Shown in pieces: positions 54,535 to 64,000 of a DNA stretch of 64,000 nucleotides (position 1 is its first letter; the number at the start of each line of letters is the position of its first letter). The notes under the pieces were generated by a model that was not told the origin of the DNA, made no database searches, and was given only the letters and a program-made list of their open reading frames with translations. Made by a program: the position numbers and the translations under genes. This DNA is from Selaginella moellendorffii (taxonomy: Eukaryota > Streptophyta > Lycopodiopsida > Selaginellales > Selaginellaceae). The DNA is taken from NCBI RefSeq assembly GCF_000143415.4, contig NW_003314261.1, positions 124,001 through 188,000 on the forward strand, given 5' to 3'.

Positions 54535-57180
54535 TGTAGAGTCCTTCTGTCGAGAATCATCGTGATGATTGTTGTGGACACAAGGATGGGAACAAACACC
54601 ACAAATTAAAGTTTGTGGTGACTACTTCGGATGTAAAGGGGTCAAAGAAGCAGAAGCTTTTTGTGAAGAATTATAGATAGGGTTGTCATCATTGCAACGA
54701 GCTTGGACACTATAAGGTTGATTGTCCACAGATGAAGAACGAGCTGTAGGGCCAGAAGAATGGCCAATCTTCTACTGACGGTAAGTACGATACTAAAAAG
54801 TTCCAAACTTTGCAGCGTGAGGATGACGAGGACAACTATTCTGGTCAGAGGAAGAGGCTTTTGATCTTTGCTCGTCAACTCAACTGTGTGTGAAATAAGA
54901 TGGAGCTCGAGGATACTCATGAATCGGCTTTAATGCTGGAGGGCATGTTCCGTGGCAGTCCAGTGTGGATTTTACTGGATAGTGAGAGCAATGACAACTT
55001 TGTTTCGGCAAAGTTTGTTGTGGAACATGGCTTGGTCACATGAGAAGTTCTTCCATATACGGTGAAAAGTGCAGCTATCTCTACTCAGCATTTCGATGCT
55101 TGTGTAGAGGGGTTAAAAGTGTTGGTTGGTAAACCCATACTTGTGGAGACTTTTTATCTTATGGATATCCATAGTATGGATCTCAAGGGTTGGTGAAGGT
55201 GGATTCGGAAATAAAGTGGAGTATTAAGCATGTCTCACTGAAGTACGGTGACATTATAGATGTGTGGTTTGGCAAGGGAGTTCAACCTTAGAGTTATTCT
55301 CTATTATTCATGTTTTGCGGATGTGGCAGCACTATCTTTATGGTGTAGTGTTTGTGGTGTTGATGGATCACAAACCACTTATGTATCTTTTCACATAGGA
55401 GTTGAACACTAGGCAAACTCATTAGATGGTCAAACTTATGGAGTTTGGGGAGTTTCCTATTGAGTATCATCCAGGAAAATCAAATATGGTGGTGAATGCT
55501 TTATCTTATATTCGTCATATGATGGCATTAAAAACACGGTTTTGTCATCATTTGAGTAAAGTGGTTAGCAAGTTTGGGCAATTGGTTGAGCATGCTCAGA
55601 CTCAAGATGCTAAAGTGGCTTTTTTGTGTGACCAAATAGAAGCCCCTTTCTCATTGGTGGATAGGATTCTTTATTATAATGGCTGTGTATATTTGCCATG
55701 GGTGGATGCATGTTTTATTACTCAAGTTTTATTCCACTATCATGATTGTCCGAAAGCCGGTTATTTTGGGGGGAAGAAGACATATAAGTTGATTAAGCGC
55801 AATTTTTATTGGAGGAATATAAAAGCTGATATCCTCGAGTATTGTAAATCATGTGAGCTTTGTCAGTGGATTAAGGTGCCACGGGAGAAGCTGGGGGGAC
55901 TTTTGCAACCTTTACCTATTTCTTAGAGTTGTTGGTGTGTGTATTTCTCTATGGACTTCATCATTTGTTTGCCATGCACACAGAGGCAAAAGGAGCAAGT
56001 ATGGGTCATAGTGGATCGATTGACAAAGTATGTGTGGTTGTTGGCTCTTCAAAAGACTGTCATTGCTCTAGACTTGGCTGTAGTCTAGTTGGAGAAGGTT
56101 TTTCCTAATTTTGGTTTACCAGAAGACATCATTAGTGATGGAGATTCAAAGTTCACAAGTGGATTTTGGAAGAGTTTTGTGAAAGCTATGCAAGTGACTT
56201 TGAAAATTTCAAGTGGAGATCATTCTCAAACAAATGGGCAAACCAAGTGTGTGAATTAGGTGGTGGAGGATATGTTACATTGTAGTGTTGGTCAAAGGCA
56301 AGGATAGTGGGATTTATATCTTCTGTTAGTGCAATTTGCTTACAATAATAGCCACACAGTGGAACCAAGTTAAGTCTTTACTTTGCCATGTTTGGAAGGC
56401 ATCTTTAAATAGTAATGGAGTTGGGATTGCATTTGAATAACGATGTTCAAGATAGGTTTGATTCAAAGGCAACTGATTTGGCCATAGAATCTGATGAGAT
56501 TCTAGTGGTGTGCAAATAGAATTTGTAGGTAGCTCAGGATAGAGTAGAGAAGTTTACTAATGAGCATCGCCAATTCCAGGAATATAAGGTGGGTGATCTT
56601 GTCTTTGTGTGAGTAATCTTTCCGTTAATTAAGCGGTGGAACACCTTGAATGCTTTATTTCATTAAAGTGGGATTTTTCATTATCCCACTTATGGTGTGT
56701 GGCCACATGCCATTTTTATAACAACAATAAAAAATTGAAGTTTTAACTTTATAAGTTATAAATTAAAAACTTTTCATATGATTTTGTGTTATAATATTGT
56801 GAAATATAAAAAAATAAATTAAAAAACTGATAGAAATATTAATAAATATTAATTAAGTACTAGGAAATGGCATGTGGACACATGCTAATTAATGTCCCAC
56901 TTTACTGAATAAGTCCCACTTTAACGAAATAAAGCATTTGATGCCTTTATGAACAGGGAAGAGTGATAAACTTTTCCATCGATATGTTAGTCCATATGAA
57001 GTGCTAAAACACATTGGTAAAGTAGCTTATTAGGTGCGGCCACCAGCTAGGGTGAAAATTCATTCGGTATTTTATGTTAGCCAATTGAAAGGTGTACTAT
57101 CTTGGAGTGTCGGGCCCAATGCCTCTTTGATGTATACAGCTATGGAAGATGGACCAGGAGCTTGAGTAGGGTTCCCAAGA
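54535..57180 (+). pseudogene. Gag-Pol remnant of gypsy copy 3
   Basis: Zinc knuckle remnant (54690-54725), protease (LLDSESNDNFVS, with Gly of DSG changed to Glu, ~54974-55010), RNase H tail (55291-55400), integrase HHCC finger (HYHDC...CKSCELCQ, 55735-55867), core NGQTKCVN (Glu to Lys) and the C-terminal end (VRPPARVKIHSVFYVSQLKG). Stops are numerous and mostly of the CAA to TAA or CGA to TGA type. The 3' end preserves the arrangement that is inverted in copy 1. Confidence 0.85.
56650..56937. mobile_element. 288-bp MITE, copy 2, nested in gypsy copy 3
   Basis: Near-identical to 151-438 and the same length. Target duplication TTGA (56646-56649 and 56938-56941). The uninterrupted counterpart of the site is seen in gypsy copy 1 near 11645-11660, which confirms the element borders and the 4-bp duplication. 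Confidence 0.95.
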
Positions 57181-57240
57181 AAGGGTGATCACCGGTACAA
57201 TTCGTCCTTGGGACAAAGACTTTGTTGGGGGGGAAAGAAT

Positions 57241-57449
57241 TGTTAGGCGCCAGTTTTGACCACATGGTCAACATTGGTCAAAGGGAGGCTCAAGGGTATA
57301 TTAAGACCCTAGGGCTCACAGTGGAGCGACAGCATAGTGGAGCTCTTGAGGTAGCTCAGGGGTGGTTGGGTGGTGAGGAACCTCAAGAGGTGGCATATCA
57401 TAGTCTAGGGGGACTAGATAACATTATCTTTTTGCACTGGATCATAACA
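57241..57449 (+). repeat. 3' LTR of gypsy copy 3
   Basis: 209 bp, preceded by the purine tract GGGGGGGAAAGAA. It lacks ~25 bp (the GCATGTTAGGGTAAGGG segment) present in the 5' LTR. Confidence 0.85.
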
Positions 57450-57830
57450 TCCAAAATGAAGGTGTAGCTAGCATCAGCAATTGCACTTTACCTGAAACTA
57501 GGATGACATGGTTCCCCACTTGGGCCGACCATCATGTTGACACAATGAATGCTATGCCACCTTCTGGCTTGGTCATTGCTTCAACTGCCAAGTTCCACCA
57601 GAGCTTCCCTCACATTCTCAGATTGAAGTCTGGGGCCTCTATCATTTTGTGCTCTTGTATGCATAGAATGAAAATCTTTCCTTCCATTCCTAGATCCTGG
57701 ATGTGGGATTTGAGTTGTACACGCTTGTTGATCCTGCTATCTGTTGAGCTGAGTCCTCAGCAATTCCATATGATGATTGTGAGTGTCATCATGCAGACAC
57801 ATACTTCTAGGAAAACATGGTATTACAAGG
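57450..57830 (-). pseudogene. LINE endonuclease N-terminus, split from main LINE
   Basis: Minus strand: IIIWNC-GLSSTDSRINKRVQ, FILCIQEHKMIEAPDFNL and GGIAFIVS, typical of the AP-endonuclease start of plant LINEs (WNCRGL and the catalytic Glu of QEHK). The block just before gypsy copy 3 (VGNHVILVSGKVQLL) is repeated on the other side (54.29-54.21 kb). Confidence 0.75.
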
Positions 57831-57966
57831 TCTAGCCCTCCATTCTATGGAAATCATCCACACTACAGTCATCTTCCCTTTGTTCTTTGCCCACGAAAAT
57901 CCAAGCATGGTGTAGTTAGTGAATCTTGTCTATTCAGTGATGGCACTCTCCATGTGTGTTTGGTAG

Positions 57967-58472
57967 TGTAGCACATGTGGTTTTTACCCTTTATCCTATG
58001 ATAATTTACTATAGAATAACACCACGAAGCGGAACTTAAACCCTCTTTGTGCCATGTGTCACATGCCACGTGTCTAAAGGATAGTGGTGTGGAACCCAAG
58101 TTTCAAAGCCTTGGGCCACTGAACGAAGGAATGGTGCCAAAATCTCAAGCATGGAGCCAAAGAGTGATGGAATTGAACCACGGAGTAACTCTCGAGCATA
58201 CAGCCCAAGGAGCGAAGGGACAGGAGCCCGGAGCGACTTGGAACAGTCCTAGAGCAACCAGCATCGCAATGCCAAGACTAGCACGCAAAATGGAGCCAAA
58301 CAGAGTTTGGCGCTATTTTGGCATACCGGTGGCCTAACATGAGGATATGGGTACTCCACCAGCTAGCATGGAATGGAACTTGGGCTTAGACCCAAGTTGG
58401 ATGCAAAGCAAGGACAGGCACGCAAGTAGGAGCTAGACTATGCCTCAGGTTGGTCAGCCATGCCTGACCTAC
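57967..58472 (-). mobile_element. Q-family LTR, minus strand, cut by L LTR
   Basis: Reverse complement of about 18140-18640. It starts TGTAGCACATG on the plus strand and is interrupted at 58473 by the L LTR. Two of the three CACGTGGC motifs are lost by CG to TG/CA change. A long frame at 58047-58337 is LTR sequence, not a gene. Confidence 0.8.
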
Positions 58473-60172
58473 TGTGAGACACAAAATCCCTAGGCCCCAA
58501 AGTGGAGCCGGAAGGGCGCCACATGGTAGTGGCCGAAGCGAGAGCCAAACGAGCGTAACACGTTTGGACCAAAAGCTCCGACTTGAAAAGTCAAGAGCGG
58601 GAGTGGAACTCCCAACGAAGTGCTCGAGGAACGAGCACGAAGCGAGCAAAAGGCAAGGCTCCAAAAAGGGACCCGAGATGGACCCGAGATGGAGTCCGAG
58701 ATAGAGTCCGAGATGGACCCGAGATGGACCCAAGATGGAGTCCGAGATGGAGTCTGAGATGGAGTCCGAGATGGACCCAAGATGGAGTCTGAGATGGAGT
58801 CTGAGATGGAGTCCGAGATGGACCCGAGATGGAGTCCAAGATGGAGTCCGAGATGGACCCGAGATGGACCCGAAATGGAGTCCGAGATGGAGTCCGAGAT
58901 GGACCCAAAATGGAGTCCGAGATGGAGTCCGAGATGGACCCGAGATGGAGTCCGAGATGGAGTCCGAGATGGACCCGAGATGGACCCGAGATGGAGTCCG
59001 AGACGGAGTCCGAGATGGAGTCCGAAGTCGAGACCGAGACCGAGACCGAGACCGAGATCGGGACCGAGACCGAGACCGAGGCCGAGGCCGAGACCGAGCC
59101 CGAGCCCGAGTCCGAGTCTGGATCCGAATCCGAGTCCGAGTCCGAGTCCGAGTCCGAGTCCGAGTCCGGAGCCTGAGAGGGTGAAAGCCCAAAGCGTTCG
59201 TCTCCCAGACCCTGGGGGGTTTGGTGAGCTCCAAAAGTATAGTAGGGGGAGGACTGCAGTGGAGCCAGTTTGGCCAGGAAAGGCCAGTTTGGCCCAGGAA
59301 GGCCGGACCCAGTGTTGGGTGATGAGCTGCCCACTGGGAAGTCCAAGACTAGAGTGAACACGGACCGACAAGCGGGGTAGCTTGGTGAAGTGTTCAAGAG
59401 CCGGCTCTAGTTTCCCCGGGAGATCGACTGGCCGATGCTCCCAGTCCAAGTGTGGATGGCACTACCTACTTGGATACCAGGCGTGGCTCAACAGAACCTC
59501 GCTCTAAGCCCATGGCTAGAGCACCTAAAGGCGAAAGGCGGGGAGAGTACCCAGGTGGCTCACGTAAGGCCACGGTGTTCCGAGATGTTGTCCCAAAGGC
59601 CTAGACTGTGGAAAGGAAGAGGACCAGTCCTCTGGGGTAGTGACCAAGGATACAGTCGTGTGGTGAGGAAGTCCCAGAGGACCGTGGGACTTAGTGGTCA
59701 AGCCTGTGGGCCTCGATCCAGTGGCAGTGTTGGCAAACACAGCCAGGGGCAGAAAGGGACTTGGTAGGAACTGACAAAGGGACTTTGGGGAAGGCAATTC
59801 CCCCGATCTGTGGGCATCCTAAGGATGCTAAGGAGTGGATCTAGGATGACCACTCGTGGACAGATGGCCCAGTCTTGGAGAGCCAAGACTGTGATGCAAG
59901 TGGTATTGGACTACCAGTGTGGCAAAGGTGATTGGGCATGGCCTTAGCGTAACGGGCTGCTATGTCGGTGGTACCTTTGAGTGTCGGTCATGGGACCGGA
60001 CACGTGGAGCACTTGGACCAGGTGCAGGTGTTGAGTGGCATGGATGCCATTCTTGGGGCTAGCAAGTCCCAAGTCCTGAATTGGACTGATGGAGGTTGTG
60101 AATGAGACTCCTCCAAGTGGCCAGAGGTGTGGTTAAGTGACTAAAGTAGAATGGAAAAATTAGTCGCTTACA
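58473..60172 (+). mobile_element. L-family 5' LTR (1700 bp)
   Basis: TGTGAGACAC...CGCTTACA, followed by the PBS. Left flank CCTAC. The array at 58676-59168 is made of GAGATGGAGTCC dodecamers followed by CGAGAC and CGAGTC hexamers. The long Arg/Ser- and Glu-rich frames across it are repeat artefacts. Confidence 0.9.
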
Positions 60173-60174
60173 TT

Positions 60175-60186
60175 TGGTATCAGAGC
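60175..60186 (+). other. Primer-binding site of L element
   Basis: TGGTATCAGAGC, an exact match to the complement of plant initiator-Met tRNA 3' end. It fixes L-family orientation. Confidence 0.85.
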
Positions 60187-63100
60187 GGTCTCGGGTCCGA
60201 CTCTGTTGGTTGGCTAAGGGAATCACACCACATGTTGATTGACATCTAGCTGGTCCAGTTTGCTCGTGCTGGGCTCGACCCGAGGGGTAGGGTGTCAAGA
60301 GAGCGGGGCTCTCGGGAGAGCTGCGGCTCTCAGCTTCCGTTCACGAGGGCGTGAACTTGTAGGGAAGCGTGGTGGATTGTAAGCAACCAAAGAAAACGAC
60401 TTGAGAGACGATCCATGGGGTTCAAATATAGAGGGAAAGGGCCCATGAACAAGAGTGCACCCCCTTTTTCAATCGATTAAGGGTCTTGGGATATTTGGGG
60501 TTAAGCGTCCTTGGGTTTGAATAGTACTGGGCTGGGTGACCTCTCGGGAAGTCCAAACTCAGGAGCTTACATTTGGTATCGGAGCTGTTCCTTAGTCCGA
60601 CTTTTATTGGTGCTCAAGTATATCACCACTAGTGTTGGCATCGGAAGGTCCGAGGAGTGGGCCTATCCTTGAGGAGTAGCAAGTCGGGAAGACATGGCTC
60701 TCCATTACAGTTCACGTGTGAACTTGTAGACGAGGTGGTGGATAGAAAAGGGCCAATAATGGAACGACTTTGGGATCTTGGGAACAGTATATGGTTTTCC
60801 TCAAAGAGTTGAGGATGTGATCCAGATGAGCGTTTGACTTAGCAAACTGGCTAATGTAGTTGTGGTAAACAACTACAGTTGGGATCACGGGAAAGATAAA
60901 GACTCCAAAGCAATAAAGGAGTCACAAGATTTTCCTCATATAGTTGAGGTTGGTGCTCATGAATGTGAGACCAGAAGTAATGACCGTGGGAGGTCAAATA
61001 CGGAAGAGGACTCAAGTCCTTGAAAAGGTAGTCGGGGCTACCTCTAATAAATGCTGGAACAACCCCAGGAGTTGGGGGTGTATTAAGTGGATGAGTTGGT
61101 GTTCTCATCACATGGACAAGTAGTCCTAAGGGGCAAAGGTTGCCCCCAGAGAACAAAATCAAGTGTCGGAGTAGCACTTGTGAAAATAGTCCTTTTGAGT
61201 AGGACAGGAATGCAAGAAGTGTATTCCAGTGAGCTAGGGCCTCACAAGTAGGACCTTACGGGTCTATGGATTAACCAAGTCCAAAACTGCTGGATGACTC
61301 AAGTAGAGTCAACGGATGGTCCTAAAAGGACTGATGGAAGCATTTGGATTGAGGTGTGTTGTACCCCACAAAGGATGGGGGGGGGATCATAGGATCCAAG
61401 GATGAGAACAGAGGGTATCTCATCGATGGCAAAATATGCCATGCTAAAGTTATGGGAAAGGTGTTCCTAGAAGAAAACAACTTTGACATAAAGTTGTGTG
61501 TGACCTCTATGGTGCAGTGCTAACGGATGGTTGGCATGAGAAAGAGCAGTGTTGGTCTTGGCAAAAACTTAGACACGAAGGGGAAATGTCATAGAGGTAG
61601 GCTCGTGGAGCCGATGGTGTGGAGACACCAAATGTGCCAAGGTGTGATACCTTGAGGCTATGTTGGTGGGTTCATGAGAACCCCTTGCCAAAGGAATCCC
61701 AATGGAAATGGGAATAGCATAGCCTAAGCTGCAGAGCATGTAGTTGGAGTGTGGTGACCCAGATAATGATGGAGGTGTGAAAGCACCAAGCAATGAGTTG
61801 TAGGACTTGACAACTATGAGGCAACTAAGCAAGAGGTGCAAAATAACTGGTTAAACGGGTAGAAGGTAACTACCCAAGACTTCTTAATAGCATAGGGAAG
61901 TTGGATATACCCTTATGGGGGATAAGTTGCTTGTGTTGCGATATAGTAAGTCAATGTCATAAAAGGAAATACTCATTGTCAAGAAAGCCATCATTGGGAC
62001 GCCCGAACACTCTAGAACACCAGAAGGTGGTGTTTGATGTCGCGAGGGCAATGGATAAAGCCCAAGGGACTAAGTCCCTAGCGAATGATGGATAGAAGGT
62101 GCTATCCAAATGTCCAAGGTTGCGGAGACAGGAGAGGACTGTCTACCCGAGTTGGACAAAGCCAAAAATGGAATTTTGGCAAGGCTAGTGATGGGTATGT
62201 AAAGGCCCATAAGCAACAATGTAATCCCAGTGTGTTGGATTATAAGGTGAGCATACCCAGATTGAGGAACCACTCCTTAGGCTATTGGGTAGGTTCATCC
62301 CTAAGAATACTTGCTAAAGCATGATAGAAAGTGCGAAGCTATCCTCCTAGTCTGGAGGAGAATGACCAAAGGAAAGGTGTGAAGCCAAAAAGCAAGAAGT
62401 AAGGGGATAGAACCGAACCATAGGAATCAAAGGGCATAACCAAGGTTGGTTATGCCAGCTGGGAGTGGAGAATCAAGAGGGTGCTCGAGGATGTTGTTGC
62501 TAGCAACTGTGATGCCATAGAGAGTCTAAAACATGGAATTGTCCATGTTAGACTATATGGCAACTATAAAGCTTGCGAAAGGGGAGGCCTTAGCAAGTTG
62601 AGGGACAGAGTTCCTTCAAGGTTCCCAAAGACGATTCTATGTAGCGTAGTACCTAGAAAGGCCAAGTGTAAATGGTTCATGGAACGCGCGAAATCAGAGT
62701 GGCGCAGCAGAAGCGTGGTCTTGAAGCTTGCCATGAGGCAAGGTTATCAAGGTTAGGGAAGTAGTTCCCGAGTGTTCAAAGAGAGGGCTTTGAACGAAAG
62801 TCGATGGTCAAGGACTTTCACGCTTATGCAGGAACCATGTTACAATGGTTGGAGAACTTGCCAAGTGAGATTGGCACGTTGGGGGAACAAAGACCCTAGT
62901 TGAAGGTGATAACTTCAAAAAGGGTGGGCCATGGGGCCGAGCATGGAGGAGTCCATGCATGATCACAGACATGTCAAGTGAGAGGACTTGGCAGTGTGGA
63001 GGAACTAGGTTCCTAAGCTGTGATCTGTAGCGCGTTTTAAAAATAAGTTGGTGCACCGGCGTGGGGAGTCACGCCAGGCATCTAGTGTGATGCCGTCCGT

Positions 63101-64000
63101 AGATGCATATACGGAGGTTGGGTTCGAGTCCCGACCCTCTAGTGCTTGGGTTCGAGTCCCAAATCACTAGGGCGCGGTGATGGTTTGGAATATGAGGACA
63201 CTCATATTTCGGTGGTCATGGACTCTCAGTGGGGAGACTAGTTTGGGCACACCGCCAAGCGAGGGATGCCTCGGAGTCGTGATGCACGGTTAGATTGCTT
63301 AGTGTGAAAGCTCGGCATATCTAACTTGAACGCTTTGGTGCAAGTGGCACCAAGGTCGTGGTGAGTGAGATGGGGACACCTAATCTCAGTTGCTATGAAC
63401 CCTTGGCCGTAAGGGCTAGCTTGGGTGCACCGCCAAGTGTGGGGGATGCCCCCGGGGTTATAGTCAACAACTTGGAAGTCTAGAAGACCAAGTACCTCTT
63501 GGCAACTCGGTTAAGGTGCCAAGGTGAGATCACTAGGTGATCTTATGGCCAGATAAGGACAAGGTCCTTGGTTGGCTAAGGAATGAAGTTCATGGTTCAA
63601 AATGTTGAAATTGAACTGTTTAAGGTGGTGTGGCTTGGTCGTGATAACCAAGTGGGAAGAGCACCTAAGGGAAATAAACTATGTCCGTGCGATGGCATAG
63701 TGAGTCCGAGGAAAGTAGTCTCTATAAAAGACCCATGGGAGGGTCACGAAGTTGGGCCGTGGATAGAGCCCATAGCAGAAGATGCTAAAGAGACGTACTA
63801 GGGGTGACGTACTAGGGGTGACGTACTAGGGGTGAACGTCCTCCGGACTTGGCAAAGAAGAGTCTTTGCTATGGAACCGAAACAATACCTCAAGGAGGGA
63901 GGTAGAGATTCGATATTGCTTGGTGCAACAATCAACGGATAGGAGCAAAAGATGAGTGGCCAAGATAGGGCCGTGGAATCCCTTGGAAGGAATCCAAGTG
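60187..64000 (+). mobile_element. L-element interior, non-coding, runs off window
   Basis: 3.8 kb with no frame longer than ~90 codons and no gag, protease, RT or integrase motif. The other copies (24234-26650 minus, 48183-48640 minus, 49528-50075 plus) share the sequence but not open frames. This is the pattern of a LARD-type non-autonomous retrotransposon. Two GGGTTCGAGTCCC boxes at 63119-63162 resemble tRNA T-arms. A 15-bp unit (GGGGTGACGTACTAG) repeats about three times at 63790-63835. Confidence 0.65.

Larger units (their letters stand above)
54294..57449 (+). mobile_element. Ty3/gypsy copy 3, internally deleted, nested in LINE
   Basis: 5' LTR 54294-54518 and 3' LTR 57241-57449, flanked by TCCAA (54289-54293 and 57450-57454). 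The PBS is mutated (TTGGTATCAAAG). Two internal deletions are clear by comparison with copies 1 and 2: gag N-terminus to the zinc-knuckle linker is lost at about 54535, and the end of protease is joined to RNase H at about 55291, so RT is missing. It contains the 288-bp MITE. Confidence 0.95.

Noticed and set aside
58047-58337. Protein-coding gene in the Q LTR (also 18256-18558)
   Set aside because: The frame is conserved only because the two LTR copies are similar; it lies inside U3 and has no domain.
63119-63162. Possible tRNA genes from two GGGTTCGAGTCCC boxes
   Set aside because: No acceptor stem, D-arm or anticodon arm can be drawn around them; the repeats lie in the L interior and also occur in reverse at 25.7 kb.

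Overview
The window looks like repeat-dense nuclear DNA of a land plant. The evidence is a broken plant-type LRR receptor-like gene, Ty3/gypsy LTR elements primed by initiator-Met tRNA (TGGTATCAGAG after the LTR), short interstitial TTTAGGG telomere-type repeats, and spliceosomal introns. A seed-free plant such as a fern or lycophyte is my guess, but the sequence does not prove it. Almost everything here is mobile DNA or genes broken by mobile DNA.

Layout. 0-6.7 kb: a 288-bp MITE, an LRR pseudogene (+), a ParB-like/DNA-methyltransferase-like pseudogene 'A' (-), a 91-bp minisatellite and a long-TIR MITE. 7.3-18.1 kb: degenerate Ty3/gypsy copy 1 (TSD CCATT) beside a 1.76-kb solo LTR (TSD CATTG) of a second family ('L'), an old L LTR and an integrase fragment. 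18.1-22.8 kb: LTR and non-coding interior of a third family ('Q'). 22.8-26.65 kb: L LTR plus L interior (-). 26.9-30.4 and 42.7-43.06 kb: the two halves of a second ParB/methyltransferase-like gene 'B' (-), split by a giant element. 43.3-46.1 kb: a cluster of six hairpins and a truncated transposase-like gene. 46.1-50.6 kb: gypsy copy 2 and L fragments. 50.8-57.8 kb: a LINE (-) holding gypsy copy 3, which itself holds a second 288-bp MITE. 58-64 kb: a Q LTR cut by a 1.7-kb L LTR, then its PBS and interior.

The most interesting unit is a 12,336-bp terminal-inverted-repeat element at 30391-42726, flanked by a 4-bp duplication (CTCA). It carries two divergent genes: (i) a roughly 1029-aa putative transposase (-), intact except for one missing base in a G run; (ii) an 11-exon gene (+) whose exons join in frame into about 1636 codons. 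Gene (ii) encodes a ParB-like region, a degenerate methyltransferase-like region, an acidic tract and a C-terminal FCP1/HAD phosphatase-like domain. The element is peppered with about 20 copies of a ~22-bp palindrome (core GGCATGNGGCCNCATGCC). Four lie 9-11 nt upstream of 3' splice sites of its tiny introns, and others lie inside coding exons. The two 288-bp MITEs have the same ends and the same palindrome, so they are deletion derivatives of this family. The element sits inside gene B, whose domain plan resembles its own cargo gene. I regard this as the candidate undescribed system.
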